Source: Atrichornis clamosus (lineage: Eukaryota; Chordata; Aves; Passeriformes; Menuridae). From it: a DNA stretch of 64,000 nucleotides. Below are positions 34,401 through 47,638 of the stretch, piece after piece. The notes under the pieces are model-generated. The model did not search any database, was not told the DNA's origin, and saw only the letters and a list, made by a program, of their open reading frames with translations. Made by a program: the position numbers and the translations under genes. The stretch covers positions 1 through 64,000 of the forward strand of contig WBMZ01003024.1 in the NCBI GenBank assembly GCA_013400975.1. The letters run 5' to 3'. Position 1 is the stretch's first letter. Every line of letters starts with the position of its first letter.

Positions 34401-35553
34401 GGTTGGAGAAGTGTCCAGCCTGGCCATGGTGGGAGGGAAAACACAGAAAGAGGCTCCAGTGTCCAGTTTGTGTTGTCTGCAGGCAATTCATCCCAGAACA
34501 CAATCTCTGCAGCCATGCTGCTGATAAACCAGACTTTATGGGGTATGGTTGGGAAAGGAAATGGGAAAACGCCTGTGTCAGTGGCAGACAGCGCTTCCTA
34601 GGCTGCTGTGCCTTGCCTGGAGGGCAGGTGTTGGCCATGTATTTGTGGTTGCACAGGGGGATACAAATAGACACACATCCCTGAATATTGATGTGAAGGT
34701 CAAATTCTCTTTCTAGACAATAATGATGTATTCTCATGATCATGAGAGATATTTAAAAAATATTGACTTAAAGAGGCTCCCCAGAGTTTCAGGCTCTTCC
34801 AAACTGCTACCTTAGTCTCTTCAGCCTGCCAGACTTTGAGGGAAATGGACTTTTCCTTCTAGACGACAGTTTCTAACAACAAACTCTAGGCAGGTTTTTT
34901 TTAAAAAATTCCTTCCTAGTGCTTGTCTGATGCGCTCTGGGGGAGCACGCAGACTAGAAGCACTCAGCTATGTTTACTGGGAAAAGCCTTGACTTGATAT
35001 CCTGAAAGTGTAAGAGAAGGACTTATGGAAGTTTTATGTTTGCAGTCTTGGGAAGGGCAACTCCTCATTTGCTCTTGACCTGAGATGTGTTTGAGCTGAA
35101 CGTTCCATGTTGGAAATCCACGCGAGGGTCCAGCCAGCTGGGAGCCCTGGAAACTGTCAACTCCAAGGCAATATCAAGAGCAGGTCACGCTGCCAGTGGT
35201 GGTGCTGTGGCTGTAGCACTGCTGTGCTCCCACTCTGAGGGATGTGAGCTCCTGAGACACATCCTGACCCGGGGCTGGCCACCAGCCAGTGCCGTGCTTA
35301 CAGCTGGGGCTGATCTTCCTGACCTGGGATCTCGCCTTGCACCTGCGTTAGGGGAGGTTTTCTTGTTTCTAGTCCTCTTTCTGGGCAGGCAGACATTTAT
35401 GTGCTGAAGTGTGGTCTTAATTCTCATTCTCAACATTCTCACCCATAGAATGAGGGAACGGAATTACTTACAAGTCGGGGCTCGGTTCTTCCTGCAGGAG
35501 GTGTGGATGGAAGAAGTTAGGTTGGAAGTCCTTCAAGCTGTGTCCTAAGGAGC
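31463..35553. other. Non-coding flank with an AT-rich candidate regulatory stretch
   Basis: No gene or interspersed repeat is recognisable. The stretch 33750-34020 is AT-rich, has several TAATTA-like homeodomain cores, and contains inverted AGGTCA half sites. A perfect 16-bp palindrome lies at 34732-34747. The remainder shows nothing that I can interpret. Confidence 0.6.
33750..34020. promoter_or_regulatory. Candidate distal regulatory element (homeodomain cores, nuclear-receptor half sites)
   Basis: This AT-rich stretch has repeated TAAT/ATTA cores. AGGTCA (33913-33918) faces TGACCT (33932-33937) at a spacing of 13. On the minus strand, AGGTCAAAGTGACA resembles a DR1 site bound by RXR, HNF4 or COUP-TF proteins. 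Such composition is typical of conserved non-coding enhancers near developmental and signalling genes, but conservation cannot be checked here. Confidence 0.25.
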
Positions 35554-35636
35554 AAATCATGGAACCACAGAACGGTTTGGGTTGGAAGGGACATTAAAGA
35601 TCATCTATTTCCACCCCCCCCACCATGGGGCACTTC
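35554..35636 (-). mobile_element. CR1 LINE 3'-end fragment, minus orientation
   Basis: The stretch reads AATCATGGAACCACAG, then AACGGTTTGGGTTGGAAGGG and AAAGATCATCTATTTCCACC. This is the complement of the canonical CR1 tail. It breaks off after about 80 bases at GGGGCACTTCTC, so it is a strongly 5'-truncated copy. Orientation is opposite to DUSP10. Confidence 0.85.
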
Positions 35637-38600
35637 TCTGGATTCACCCTGAAAGCACTGGACACGCTGCATGTGGTAACAGGATGGGAATGCTTATTAT
35701 TAGGGCAGGAACGTGAATATGTTTATGAAACAATATTTTGCAACAGAAGTCAATATAGTGCTTTGAATTGCCAAAGAGCAATTCCAGCAGCAGGGGGTAT
35801 CCAGGTTTGATTGCTTGACAGCCAAATGCCTCACATTGTCTAAGGTCGACTTGTCCAGCTCTGCTTTCCTGGGCTGACAGCCGTGTGCCTGAAGTGCTCT
35901 GCTTGTTCCAAGCTCGAGTGAAAGCACATTTTTCCCACCGCAAGATGCTAGTAAGAAATCAAGGTAAGCCTGAACCAGGCTAGAGATACAGGCTTTTATA
36001 TTTTGGAGCATTTAGTTCACCTTGGGAGAAAAGCATCCCTGTTGTCTTTTCAACTCCATGACTCCCACACATTTGTGCATAATTATCCTGGATCATTCAG
36101 AGATGCAGCAAAAAGGTTTAAGTATTCACTAGGGATGATCAGTGCTGAATTAAAGGAGGCTTGATGTTTAACATAGCTGAGAGAATAGTGAAAGGAAGAA
36201 GGCAACATGTGGAAGTTGGTTTTTCTGTGATAAAGGAGAACAAGCAGGAAAAGCTGGTAGAAAGACCCACAATACAACGTAAGAAAACCAGCTCAAAATG
36301 TGCTGGAAAGAAAAAAATGGTTCATAATTATGATAAAATCATTATCCTGTGGAGAACCTGCCACCTAAGGTCGAGTTAGAAGCAAGCAAATTATGCCTTA
36401 AAGGGATTTTAATATTTTGGTAATTCAGATATATATTATTCAGTTGGTAATTTACTTCTTATTTCTTTTAAAAGCACCTGCACCTTTTTTTGGGACAGGT
36501 ATCAGGAACATTTGTTACATTGCATACAGTTAATTTCACTGATGAGGTAAAAAGTATAATTTTAAATAATTTTTCAGCAACATTCCTCTATTAAAATGCA
36601 AATTTCAGAATTTTGTGTCTTGTTTGCAGAGTTTTAGTTTTGCATGGATGACACAAACATTGCCTCCTCTGAATTATCTTCTAGAAGTTTATAGCATTTT
36701 TTGAAAGTTGGTAGCAAAATTTTTACAAGGCTGTGGTCACAGCATTAAAGCAATCTAATTTCCTCAAGAGCATCCTTGCAGTTAACAGTTTAAGTAAATT
36801 TTTAAGAATAAACCTACTTTTAAATGTCTTATTTTCCTTTTTACTGCCTTGGGGCTGATGTCCCCAAAGCTTCTAAGCTCCTGCGAAGGGAAACCCTCTC
36901 AAAAGACGGATCTCAAAAGCCCTGCAAATGCTGCCTGAAGCTGAAGTTCTCAAGGAGCTGGAAGCTTTGATGCTCTTTCCACACACCTGCTCCTTCCTTC
37001 CTCTTGCTGCTCTCCCCAAGTTCTGTAAATGGAAACTTTGAGATAAGAATCTTTTTTTTTTCCCCTTGATATCCCTCCCCTTTCTTATTATATTCTGACC
37101 ACCTGATTATCCTGTTCCAGGCAGAACACAGTATTTCTTGGAAAAGGTGGTCCTTTTTAAATTCCTTTTCAACCCCACTATAACCCAGAAAATAAATCTG
37201 TGAAAGTTCAAATTCCAATCTAGTTATCAAAATCACAGCGTTGGAGTCATTACAAAATATGTCTGCCTCTCTGTACCCATGCTTTTAAAATTACTAGTGT
37301 TGGCAGTTTGAGCCAAAATCTGTGCATCTATTTGAAAATGGCTGCTTATAAAGCCAGATTTTTAAGTCCTGTCATGTTTAGCATCAGCCTTTTATCACTT
37401 GCTTGTAGTCCCCGACTCCAGGGACAGTGGTGACCATCCGTCATGCTCACAATTTGACCCACCTCAATCCACTGACAGTGCATTTTCCCCATTCTGGTAG
37501 TTCATCCTGTTTATTTTGCACTTGCTCAGCTTTCTCCCTTCATCATCGTCTCCTTACCTGACCCTGAAGTGGAATGCCACAGAAATAATCTTCCACAAAC
37601 ACTCAGCCAGCCCATTTTCTGTCCTCCTAGTCACAGACTAACTGGCTGATTGACTAATTTCATTTCAAGCTTATTCGGTAAGACTTTAAAGGATTTCTTT
37701 TCAAATGCAAATAAGGGGATAATTATTTAATGTAATTATTTCATTAATGTGCTTTACAGCATTTTTTTACCTTAATTGTGTTGAGGTTTTTATATACTTA
37801 CTGCATTACAATCCTGGAAGCAAACTGGGTTGTGACAGAGTCCAATAAATAACTTGAATTAACTTCTTGGTCAGAAAGAAGTAAGCCTTATGCCTGACTT
37901 CTAAGCTACTCTGACCCAACAAATTCAATTTCTGAAGCACCACATTCCTGTGATCTCCCTCCCTCCCTCCATCCCTAATGGACAGCTGGTCTTTAAGTTT
38001 CTGCTTGAGTAACTAATTTGGCGTTGAGTGTTAACTCTGTAGCTCCTGTGGACCACGTGGCTCAGCAGAAGGGTGACGGGGTGAGTCCGTGTGTCTTGTC
38101 AGGTCACTTACCAGATCCAGGCCAGCCAGGCAGTTTCCAAAAGCTGAGAGATACTTGTGGCATATGAGAAACGTGTCAGTAGTGAATGGATTTCAGCATC
38201 ACTAAACCTCACCTGTAGGCTGGAACTTGCAGTCCTCCATTAAAATATGCTTTTGATGTTTCTTTTTTTTTTTTTAATATGTAAGAAATTTAACGAGTGA
38301 CAGCTCAGTCTTCACAGTTTCAATTTAAAGGCCTATGTGCACGGGTAGGGAAACTGAGCTACTGCCAACCTGAAAGAAGTTCTTTAGCAATAACACTCTT
38401 GCCCTCAGTGATCACTTGCAGTCTATGAGTGTTCCATAAAAATAACAAACAAATCTGCTGCCAGAATCTCTAGAAGCCTTTTCATAAATCCTGAAGCAAA
38501 CTGGGGCCGTGGTAGTTGCTGCCAGGCAGGACTGAATAGTGTTTCTTAGAGGCATAAAAAGTGGGGTAAGAAAGAGTTGAATTAAATCTCTTGAAAGAAG

Positions 38601-41600
38601 CAAATTAAGGCATTTAAAGAATAAGTAGCTTTCTGGATAATAAGCAGAGCCACAATTCTCTCTCCACATCTGTCCCTTGTTGATAACGAAGGGGGGATTT
38701 GGTTATGAGGACATAGGTTATGACTGAGATTGCTCAAGAAATAGCATTTTCTAACTGATTGGAAAGAGTGGAAATGGGCAATTGTAAATGAAAATTTTCA
38801 TCACAGAAAATGATGGGTTGATGAAATTGTTATGCAAAGCTTAAAAAGTGACTTGGAAATAGTCTTTAGTCTGGGACATCCGTGCCTTGCCTGAAAATGT
38901 CTCCAGCAAATACTGTGATACACATTCTAGTTCATCCTAATGCAATGGTGAGTTTTCCCAAGAGATCCTGACATTCCTGATGCTTTCCCTCGCAAAAGGA
39001 GGTGCTCAGTGAGAATAAGATGCTGTTTTATGTACATATGAAGTGCCAAAGTTACTGAGTTACCAAAGTCTGTGTTACCGTGTGCCCAGCCTCTTGTCCC
39101 TGGGCCAAGCTTGCAGACACTCCTGACTCCTCAGTGACACAGGAAGGTGAGGTGTGGTTCCTGTGCTGCCTCTGCTCCCAGGGGCCTGTGCTTCCCAGGC
39201 CTATGGACTGGGAGCCACAAAGGCAGGCAGGAATCCACGCTTTTGTTAGATATGTGGCGTGAACCTAGAGTAAAGCTGAAATTAAATGGGAATTAAAATT
39301 CTTAAAATGATGGATGTCACATAAAACTAAATAGGCAACTGGTGTGAAGTACAGTCTCATCATAAACCCATGTCTTATCTAAGTAGATGTAATAAGATCA
39401 AAATATAACAATTAAAATCATTAAATTATAATAATTGCTGGAAAGTGTGAATCATAGCACAGCTAAATCTCATGAAACTTGGTGTCAGTTTTCACGTATT
39501 CTTTGCTGGAAGTGGCTAAAACAGCAGCTCTGGTGAAACACACCTGACAGAGAGGTGTGGGCTACTTACATGTGTCTGGGTTTGGGGTTTTGATTATACA
39601 CCAGTGCCCTGTTTCCAGAAAAAAAAGGGGCTGTCTTACTCAGGAGGGTCTCCAAACTGTTCTGCTCCAAAACATGGGTTTCTGGCTGTGGCTAGGCAGA
39701 GCTGGGAGCATTTCTCATCTTCCTTCAGGTTCTCGTGATCCTGATTCCACATCTTCTCCTGCTTGGTGGAAACCAAACAGGTAAATAGGCAGGGTGAAGC
39801 TCCCCTGAACTTATACCAGGTTTTCCTGGAGGGTTACAACAGGGTGTGACCACAGAGCGAGGAGTCTCCACCTTCCTCTTCCCCTTTCCTTGGAGGCAGG
39901 AGATCCTGCTGTTCGTGGCAGCAGAGCTGTGCTGCTGCCAGCTGAAATGCCGAGAGTGCCTCTGGCTCCACGTGTGCCAATATCCACACTGTGTGGCAGT
40001 GCTGCTGTGAACAGGGCGTGCCAGGGCTGACGGCACAGGCATTTCCCACCGCTGGATGGGTCAGGCAGATGCTGGATGGAGCGAGCTCCGTGTGTGGGAG
40101 GTCAATACAGCAAAATTTGGGTGGTGGCTGCTCCCCGCTGTAGAGGCAGGGAGACTGACCAAACACCAAGTGATGGGGCTGTAAGGTCAGGACAGTATCT
40201 TTTACTTTCCACAAGGTACTTGGGACCAAAGTTTCCAAGGGTGAGAACAATTAGAAACTTTTTGGTAAATAATCTCTTTTGGCTTGCTTGGTGGATGTGT
40301 TTGTTCAGTTCTTTCTTGCTGTCTGTGGTCCTAAAGTCTTGTAGGGCCTGATTAAGGAGGAACAGGACAGATTTGTGGGTGCTGGGACATTTTCATAACA
40401 CGGTGGTGTGCTTGTGGAGCAGTAACTTTGAACAGAGTGGATGTTAGCATTCGGCCTTGACAATTATTTGCCTGTGTATGAAAATTCAGCATTCCTAGGG
40501 AAAGAAGAGCAAGAGAATCAGGAGAACCACAAAGCCAGCAACCAGCAGATGAGATCATTATGTGTGAGGGTGATGTGGTTCCTGGGAAAGGTTTTAGCAA
40601 CTAATTAATTTTCTGCTTATGCACAGACGGTCTTTTGGGTACTGCCAATGGTCGATTAAAACACATCCATTGCTTCATGAAGCGGAAGATTACCAAGTCC
40701 CTGAGTATGACTCTGTTGGTCTGACGTGTGTTGGGGTATGTGGGGCTTGGTCCACGTGTATTCCTGCTGGTCAAGGGGCCTGACGCTTTGTGCTTTCTGG
40801 CTCCCTCACTTCCTCAAAGCCGCTCTGAAGTTTTTTGCTCTTACTCAGAAGCACGTTCTCACAGCGGGTAGGGAGGCAGCTCTGAGAAAGCAGGGACTGA
40901 ATTACTCAATGCCTCTGAAGTGTTTGTGAGTAGAGGGAAGGATGAAAAAGCGGAGGAGATAATGACTGTGCTGTCTTTTCAAGAGCAGAGAAGGCACAAG
41001 GATGCAGAGGAAGATTGACTTGTCTCTGGGATACATTAAGGCACTACGTCCTGATCTGTAAATGTTTGAGCTTCAACAATACAGAAATTAGAGGGATAAT
41101 GTCCCTAATAGCAGCCACTGGCATACTTTGATTCCATTATGACCATTAAAACGTATCATGTCTAAAAAATCTGTGCCTCTCCACCTGCCTGTGCATAGGT
41201 GTTCTGTTAGACACAGCAGTTATTGAGGAGCAAAAGCAATAAATGCTTACAGGGGTATGTCTGTGGCTTCCTGCACATTAGTAAATACTCTGCTGTTGTC
41301 TTGCAGCAAATTAATGAAATCCGAGTAGAGAGCAATCAGTGTTATGTTTTGGCTGGCAGGCAGCAGTGTGTCGACTTTCCTCTCCTCCCCCCACCCTGTG
41401 CAAATTATGAGGTGCCTGGATTAGTGACATAAGAATGAGTAAGGTTTTTCTGAGTTTACTTACATAAAATCTAGTCCAAGTACATTTACTGAGAGGATAC
41501 GGTTTTTCCTAGCATTAAATCACAGCCTGCTCTGGCAGTGATTCCCAAGCCTTTCCAGTAGGAAAAGCTCCCTTTCCCACCTACCATCGAGAAGGGCGGG

Positions 41601-44600
41601 CTCAGCCCCATCTACCCCCAGCCCTCTTAACGAGTCCCAGGGGAAGAACATATGTATTTTATGGATGATTAGCAAACTCTGTGGAGACACAATGCTAATA
41701 TTGCTGCAGGCAGCTCTCTTATGAAAGTGCTGCTGCAAATAAATACAGATGCCTTTTATATTTTTTGTTTTAATGGAAAAACTGTTCACCCGTGAGGTGT
41801 GAGCAGGCTCCATCACCACCATCCAGCAAGAAAGAGACGTAGCCCTGCTCCCCAGACTTTGTTAGTTCATGAGCTACATCTCAACAGCCTCTTTTAAAAT
41901 AGTTTAAGATTTTGACCTCCTTAGGCCCAACCAGACAGTGCAATCTCAGATGCCATCTGCATAAAGGATCCTCATGTGTTTCATGCCAGTGGAGCTGTCA
42001 GCCAGGTCTCTGAGCTATCTGAGACCCCCTCTGGGGCAAGGCACAGATCACAAACCTGAAGGAAGCTTTTCCTCTGACACAGAGGAAAGCTATTGCTTGT
42101 GGTCCTCTACATGAATGGCAAATAGCTAAGGAAAGGAACTGCATTTTCGAATTAAACGTAACAGCACCCTGGAGAAACAGATTGCTGGGGACAGGGGGAC
42201 TGTAGCAGTAGCTTGGTCACGTACTATATGTCCTGCAACACGAAAAAATGTGCTACTGTTTCAGGATCTGCCTGTCAAATACTAAAAAATGATGTGGTGA
42301 GCAGTGGAAAGCATGGGAGTGCCCCATGTCCCCTGGCAGAACCTGGGCAGCAGGAGAAAATACCAGGAGGGCTTGGGGTGCTGCCTCTATTCCCCAGCAA
42401 GGGAGATAATAAAAGGGAGACAACAGTGCCCACCAAACAGGAAAAGACAGAGAGATGTTAATTAACCCAGAAGGTGATTAAGGCAAAACCCCCTCACTCA
42501 TTCTGGCCTCGAGCACGGCTCGCTGTGATGAGGCAGCCGCTGTTCTCCCAGCACTGGGAGAGGGGGAAGGACAGGAGTTGTGGTACTGTGGTGGGGAAAC
42601 ATAGGTAGTGCTGAGCACTTGAGCCTAACTGAACCTGCCAGGGGATGTCACACCGATGTGCAGGGACACATCCGAGGGAACATTTATCTGGCAGCTTTGG
42701 ATTCGACTTGTGGAGGCGCCTCTGGATGCCAAGTTCAGGTAGTTCGGCGCACGGCATTTCCCACTCCTCTTGGAGAGGAGCTGGAGGATGTGCATGTGTG
42801 TGTGTCCCTGGCACTACAGCATTCCCTGCCTGTTTACAAACTGTGTGTGCTGTGATTTTGTGTACATTAATGCTTGGCAGCTTGCATAAACAGGCAGGCT
42901 GCTGATGCACGAGAGCAGTGGGCTCCAGCTCTCCCGACTGTGACTGCTCTGCTAACAGAAATAGAAGGCAGTCTTTAAGTCCTTCTGACTTTGAACACTG
43001 CACTGCGAGACCATCTTTTATATTAAAAATAACATTTTCTTACAGAGTGTCTTTTGGAGTGCCTGTGTATCTCCGCTTTCCTTTCCTCTTCTCTGCTTAA
43101 ATAAAGACTGATTAATTAATCAGGCTTTTCTCTGCATAAATGATGAGGATCTCTGGCAAGCAATCTGATATTGCTGTCTTCATGCTGTCCATTGAAATTT
43201 AGGGAAAGCAAACTACTTACAAATCACTGTCAGTGGTGCAAGACAGTGCTGTAAGTTTTGAGCAAGGGAAATCATGTGTAAAATATTAGATAGGGGCTTT
43301 ATTTGAATGAATCTGATTTTTTTTTACAAACTGAATAATTATGTGTTTGCTTCACCTAACACAAATGGATGGCTTTGCTCCTTTTTACACCCATGCAGTG
43401 TGTAATGCCAGCACACAGTGCTAAACCTGACCACGGCAATATGGAAAATTTTGACTGTGAATCTGATTTTTAAATTTTTTTTCCCCCTCCCTTTGGGGGC
43501 AAGCAGCAGAGCCCAGGAGTGCCCAAGATGTGGCGTTGCACAGTGCCGTAGCCCAATGGCAGCTTTATGGTGCACAGAGGGTAGAGCAACACGTAGTCAA
43601 GCCCACAAGGGGGGAGCCTCTCACTGCTGGGGGAGGCTGACCTCAGAGCAGCAGGGCAGGGCTAAGGCTGTTCACTAAGGCTGAGCTATTGCCCTCTCTG
43701 CCTTCCAGGCAACCTCTGCATGGGAATTGGAGCCGTGGCTACCCTACATTGCTAGGTGACTGGAATGAGGGGCCACCTCCTCTTGGGAGAACATGTTACG
43801 AGACATGGAGATGGCTCGTTCAGCAAGAAGGGAGACAATGGTATGTCACGGAAGGTGTCATCCTATCAGGGAGCCCACCCCCAGGAGGAGAAAGCTGCCA
43901 GGAAATACCCAAATTACAGCTGCCATGAACATTTGCCTGTGGAGCGAGCCAGGTTCCAAACGGTGCAGAGGTCGCATGAAGTTTTTACAGGGACTTTGCA
44001 TCATTTGATTTTTGTTTGACTTTTGGGGGGTTCCTTTTTGCTTAGTTCATTGTGGTTTTTTTAACCTCTGTATCGATTGGAATTTGTATTGGGAGCTTTT
44101 GAGCTCATTCCTTCTGAAAATTCTGCCTAGGAAGATAAAGAGGAAAGATTGTTTGATATATTAGTAATAAACTAGATTATCTTATCAGTGTGACTTATCT
44201 AATAAGAACACAATTTGGTGTTGGGAAGTGTGTGCTGTACTCTCATTTCTGTACTGATGTGCTAGCCAGCCTTGCTAATCATTTTGTCTCCTCCTGCCTC
44301 TTCTTTCTCCCTTGTAAATTGAGGCTGATGATGCTTTCCTCCCTTCAGAATGTGCTTTAAAACCCACAGAAGTAGATTGCTGTGGATGATCAAAGGGGAG
44401 CCTGATTGCTCTGTTCAATACAATCAAAAATGGGGTTTATTACATGAGTTCTACTACTGGAAAGCTTGAATTTACATTTACAGTGGTATGGCTCTGACTG
44501 AAAGCTCACTGACGTCAATGCAGGGCTTTACATTGGTTTCAAAGGACATTAAATGAAGCTTTATATAAAAATGCATGCTTCATCCTTTTTGCTGACTGCT

Positions 44601-47440
44601 GTATTTGCCATTTGTCCAAAATGGCACTTAATTCACTTGAACTATCAGAAGATATACAATGCATATTTTGCAGCAAGAACGGGGAGAAGGACTCCACAAG
44701 AACTTGGAGCAGAATTCTGCTTGCGGCAATTTTTTTTGTGGTATTGGGCCTCAAGGTCTATTAGGAAACAATATAGCTCTTTCTGACCTCTGAAAATAGC
44801 AGAAGCACCACTATAAAATGGGGATTGGAATTCTGATCTTCTCCCTCTTCAGACTACAGAAATGTCTGCTGGGTCTATCCTGGCAAATCCCTCCCAGTGA
44901 TTGAATGGCAGGCATTCAACCCACTAAAAGAAGAAACAACATCCGTGGCCACGTAAAATGGATACATGAGCTTCATTAAGAAAAAACAACGTAAGGTATG
45001 CTCCTCAATTAGAGGTGCAAGAAGAGGTCAGTGATTACTTACACGCTCTGCCTCCCCATTTGTTTCCGATGTCCAAGGAGCCTTTTGTGCAGCAGGGGAA
45101 GTGTGTACGTGAAACCTCTGCCCTTGACATTCACGCTGCCCATCTCTGACCCATGATAGCAGTGAGTCATGGACGTATCAGTGAACACACCCCTCTTAAA
45201 CAGGCAGCCTTTAAAGACACTGCTCTCCCTTCAGCACGTGGAAATAAAACAGCTAGAGTCTGCTTTTCTAGATTATTTCTCCTGCCAGCCAAGCCTTGAT
45301 TTTTAAGATCTCCACTTATCCCTTTAGAGGGAACTAATAATCCTGACAATTTTTAATCTTTTTACTGTTTAAAATTGTATGGGCAGCTTTAGTCTCCTAT
45401 TTTCTACAGCAACCCAAACACAAGTGCTCAACTGAGTTATTTCAGCAGAGAATCAGACCCAAAGAGGGGTAAACTGAGGCTGGGACTTGGTCTGCCATGA
45501 ACAATATGGACAAATTTGCCATGGGCAAATCCATAAGTGTGGAACAACAACACTGTCTTGTCAGTGCCCTTGTGGCACTTTTGAAGGATAGATGCTCACC
45601 TACTTGTTTTCTTTAGGTGTGTTTTTTAGTTCTTAACTCTAACCTAAATCTGGGCTCTGCCTGGCTGGAATTTCTAAATGATCCTCATTTCACTGTACCA
45701 CTCTCTCATGGCCCACCTGCAGTAGACTGGTAATGAGTCCTTTTCATCCTGAAAGTTTATTCACCCATTCCTTAGAATGACCACAGTTATGGACAGTGGT
45801 GATTATGGATAAGGTTGGATAAACATCTACAGTATTTTCTCAAGCTCTAAAATCAAATTACTCTTTTCATCATCATACTGAGGAATGTCATACATTGGAG
45901 ACAATAATAAAGGTATTTCCTTCCTAAGTCCCTTCTAAGCCAGACTGTAGTTATATGAGCTCTCCCAGAGCTTTTTTCTTTATCTCATGCTTGTCCTTCA
46001 CAAAATGGCAAGAACTTTCTTTCCATCTCTCTGCCTTACCTCTGATTTTTTGCTAGTCTGGCGTTTAAATAGGACAACTCTTTCTATGAAAATTTATCTT
46101 CCTGTAGCCTTTATCATGACCTGTTTTTCAGGTGTATGTCTTCTATTTCCAAGAAATTACTCTTTCAGGAATAAGCATAACAGATGTGCAAATATATGTG
46201 TGTATGGAGCTACTGTGAGGTCATGGGATAACACAGAAGCCTTAAAATTAATTAAAAGTATATACTTGGAGCAACTATACTGATTTCCATTTTAAGAGTT
46301 CAGGGTTACAAGCAAAATTGTTTGGAGAATACCTGGAGAGGTAAATGATTAGCTCTGGTGTTGCAAAGATCGTAAAAATTTCCCAGAATTAACCATAACA
46401 AAAAGTCCACTTCAGCGTTATCTAGAGCATAGCTTTCAGACGATGAGATTTTTTTCTTGATTGAAGATCCATCACAAGGTGTGGGATATGTAATCCTAAT
46501 GATCAGTCACTCCACTCTTGCTATGTCTTTTATTTCTAGGATCAATTGGCCTACTTTCAGTTTCCATCAGTTTATTCCCACTATATTTGGTTGCCAAATG
46601 TAAGAGCCATTAGTAATGGCAGTTGTGGAAATTGGTGATTAAACTGTGAAGAAAATATTTGTCATGTTCTTTTCCATAAATGCAACAGACTGAGTTGTGT
46701 ACATCCCCCCCTTCTTTAACTGTTTTCATTATTCACTGAACCCATTACAGTCTCTTGTCTGCTTTCTAGGCATGTGGATACCAGAACGGAGCACAGCAGT
46801 AGTTGCAACAGAGCCAAATTAGAGGTTATTTGGCTTCTTGATATTGCCCTGTTTGCATGCTTTAATTATACTGATCGCAATAAGTCACAGTGGATTGATA
46901 ATTGCCGTCAACAAACGCCTTTTTGAACAGTTGCTGGTTCCCTGGTGAGCGGGTTTGGGTCCCTCCCTCAGGGGTACGGAGCCGCTCGGTCGCCTCTCCT
47001 AGAGCGGGAGCTGCTTTCGTGTTCTTGGCTCACCACAGTTCAGGCCAACAACCATCACTGCCTGTCCTCCTTCCTTACCGGCCCTCAGACCTCTCTGTCA
47101 TTTGTAATCCTGGATTGAGAGTGATTTTGTTTGTGCTGCAAATGACAGAAAGTAGTAAGAACCCTGGGCAAGAACCATTTGTCCAGAGTCCCACAAAAAC
47201 CCACCTGTGTTTGGAAATGATCCTTTATTGCCTGTTGGAGATCTGATGTCTGCCCAGGTAGAGAGCCACTTGGTGAGTGCCACATGGACCAGAATTGTGG
47301 TCATTCCTTGGTCCAGAAGGCAAGTTATTGCAGAAGGGTAAAAACTATATGGCACCTGTTATGTAGTGCCACACCAGCCATCCTCTTTTCTTGGTCAAAA
47401 ATGTGCTTTTCTGGTAAAATATACCTGTTCTTGCCCTCTC

Positions 47441-47478
47441 CTGGAGCTTCCCCAACATTCTGGAGCTTCCCCAACATT
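47441..47478. repeat. 19-bp perfect tandem duplication
   Basis: Two identical units of CTGGAGCTTCCCCAACATT occupy 47441-47459 and 47460-47478. Confidence 0.9.
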
Positions 47479-47594
47479 CAAAGGTTTAAAGATTCAGCTT
47501 CAGTGATCTAAACAACTCTTTGGACAACTATTTTTAAAACTTGAATCTGCATTAGCTTTCCTTAACCTTCGCCTGTTATTTTTATAACACAGGG

Positions 47595-47638
47595 TATTTC
47601 ATCACCATATGATACCATATTTCATCACCATATGATAT
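47595..47638. repeat. 23-bp tandem duplication
   Basis: Two copies with period 23 start at 47595 and 47618. Both carry TATTTCATCACCATATGATA. The second diverges in its last bases. Confidence 0.85.

Noticed and set aside
42494..43003. 169-codon minus-strand open frame
   Set aside because: It is low-complexity in parts and without a recognisable domain, and there is no retroelement or gene context.
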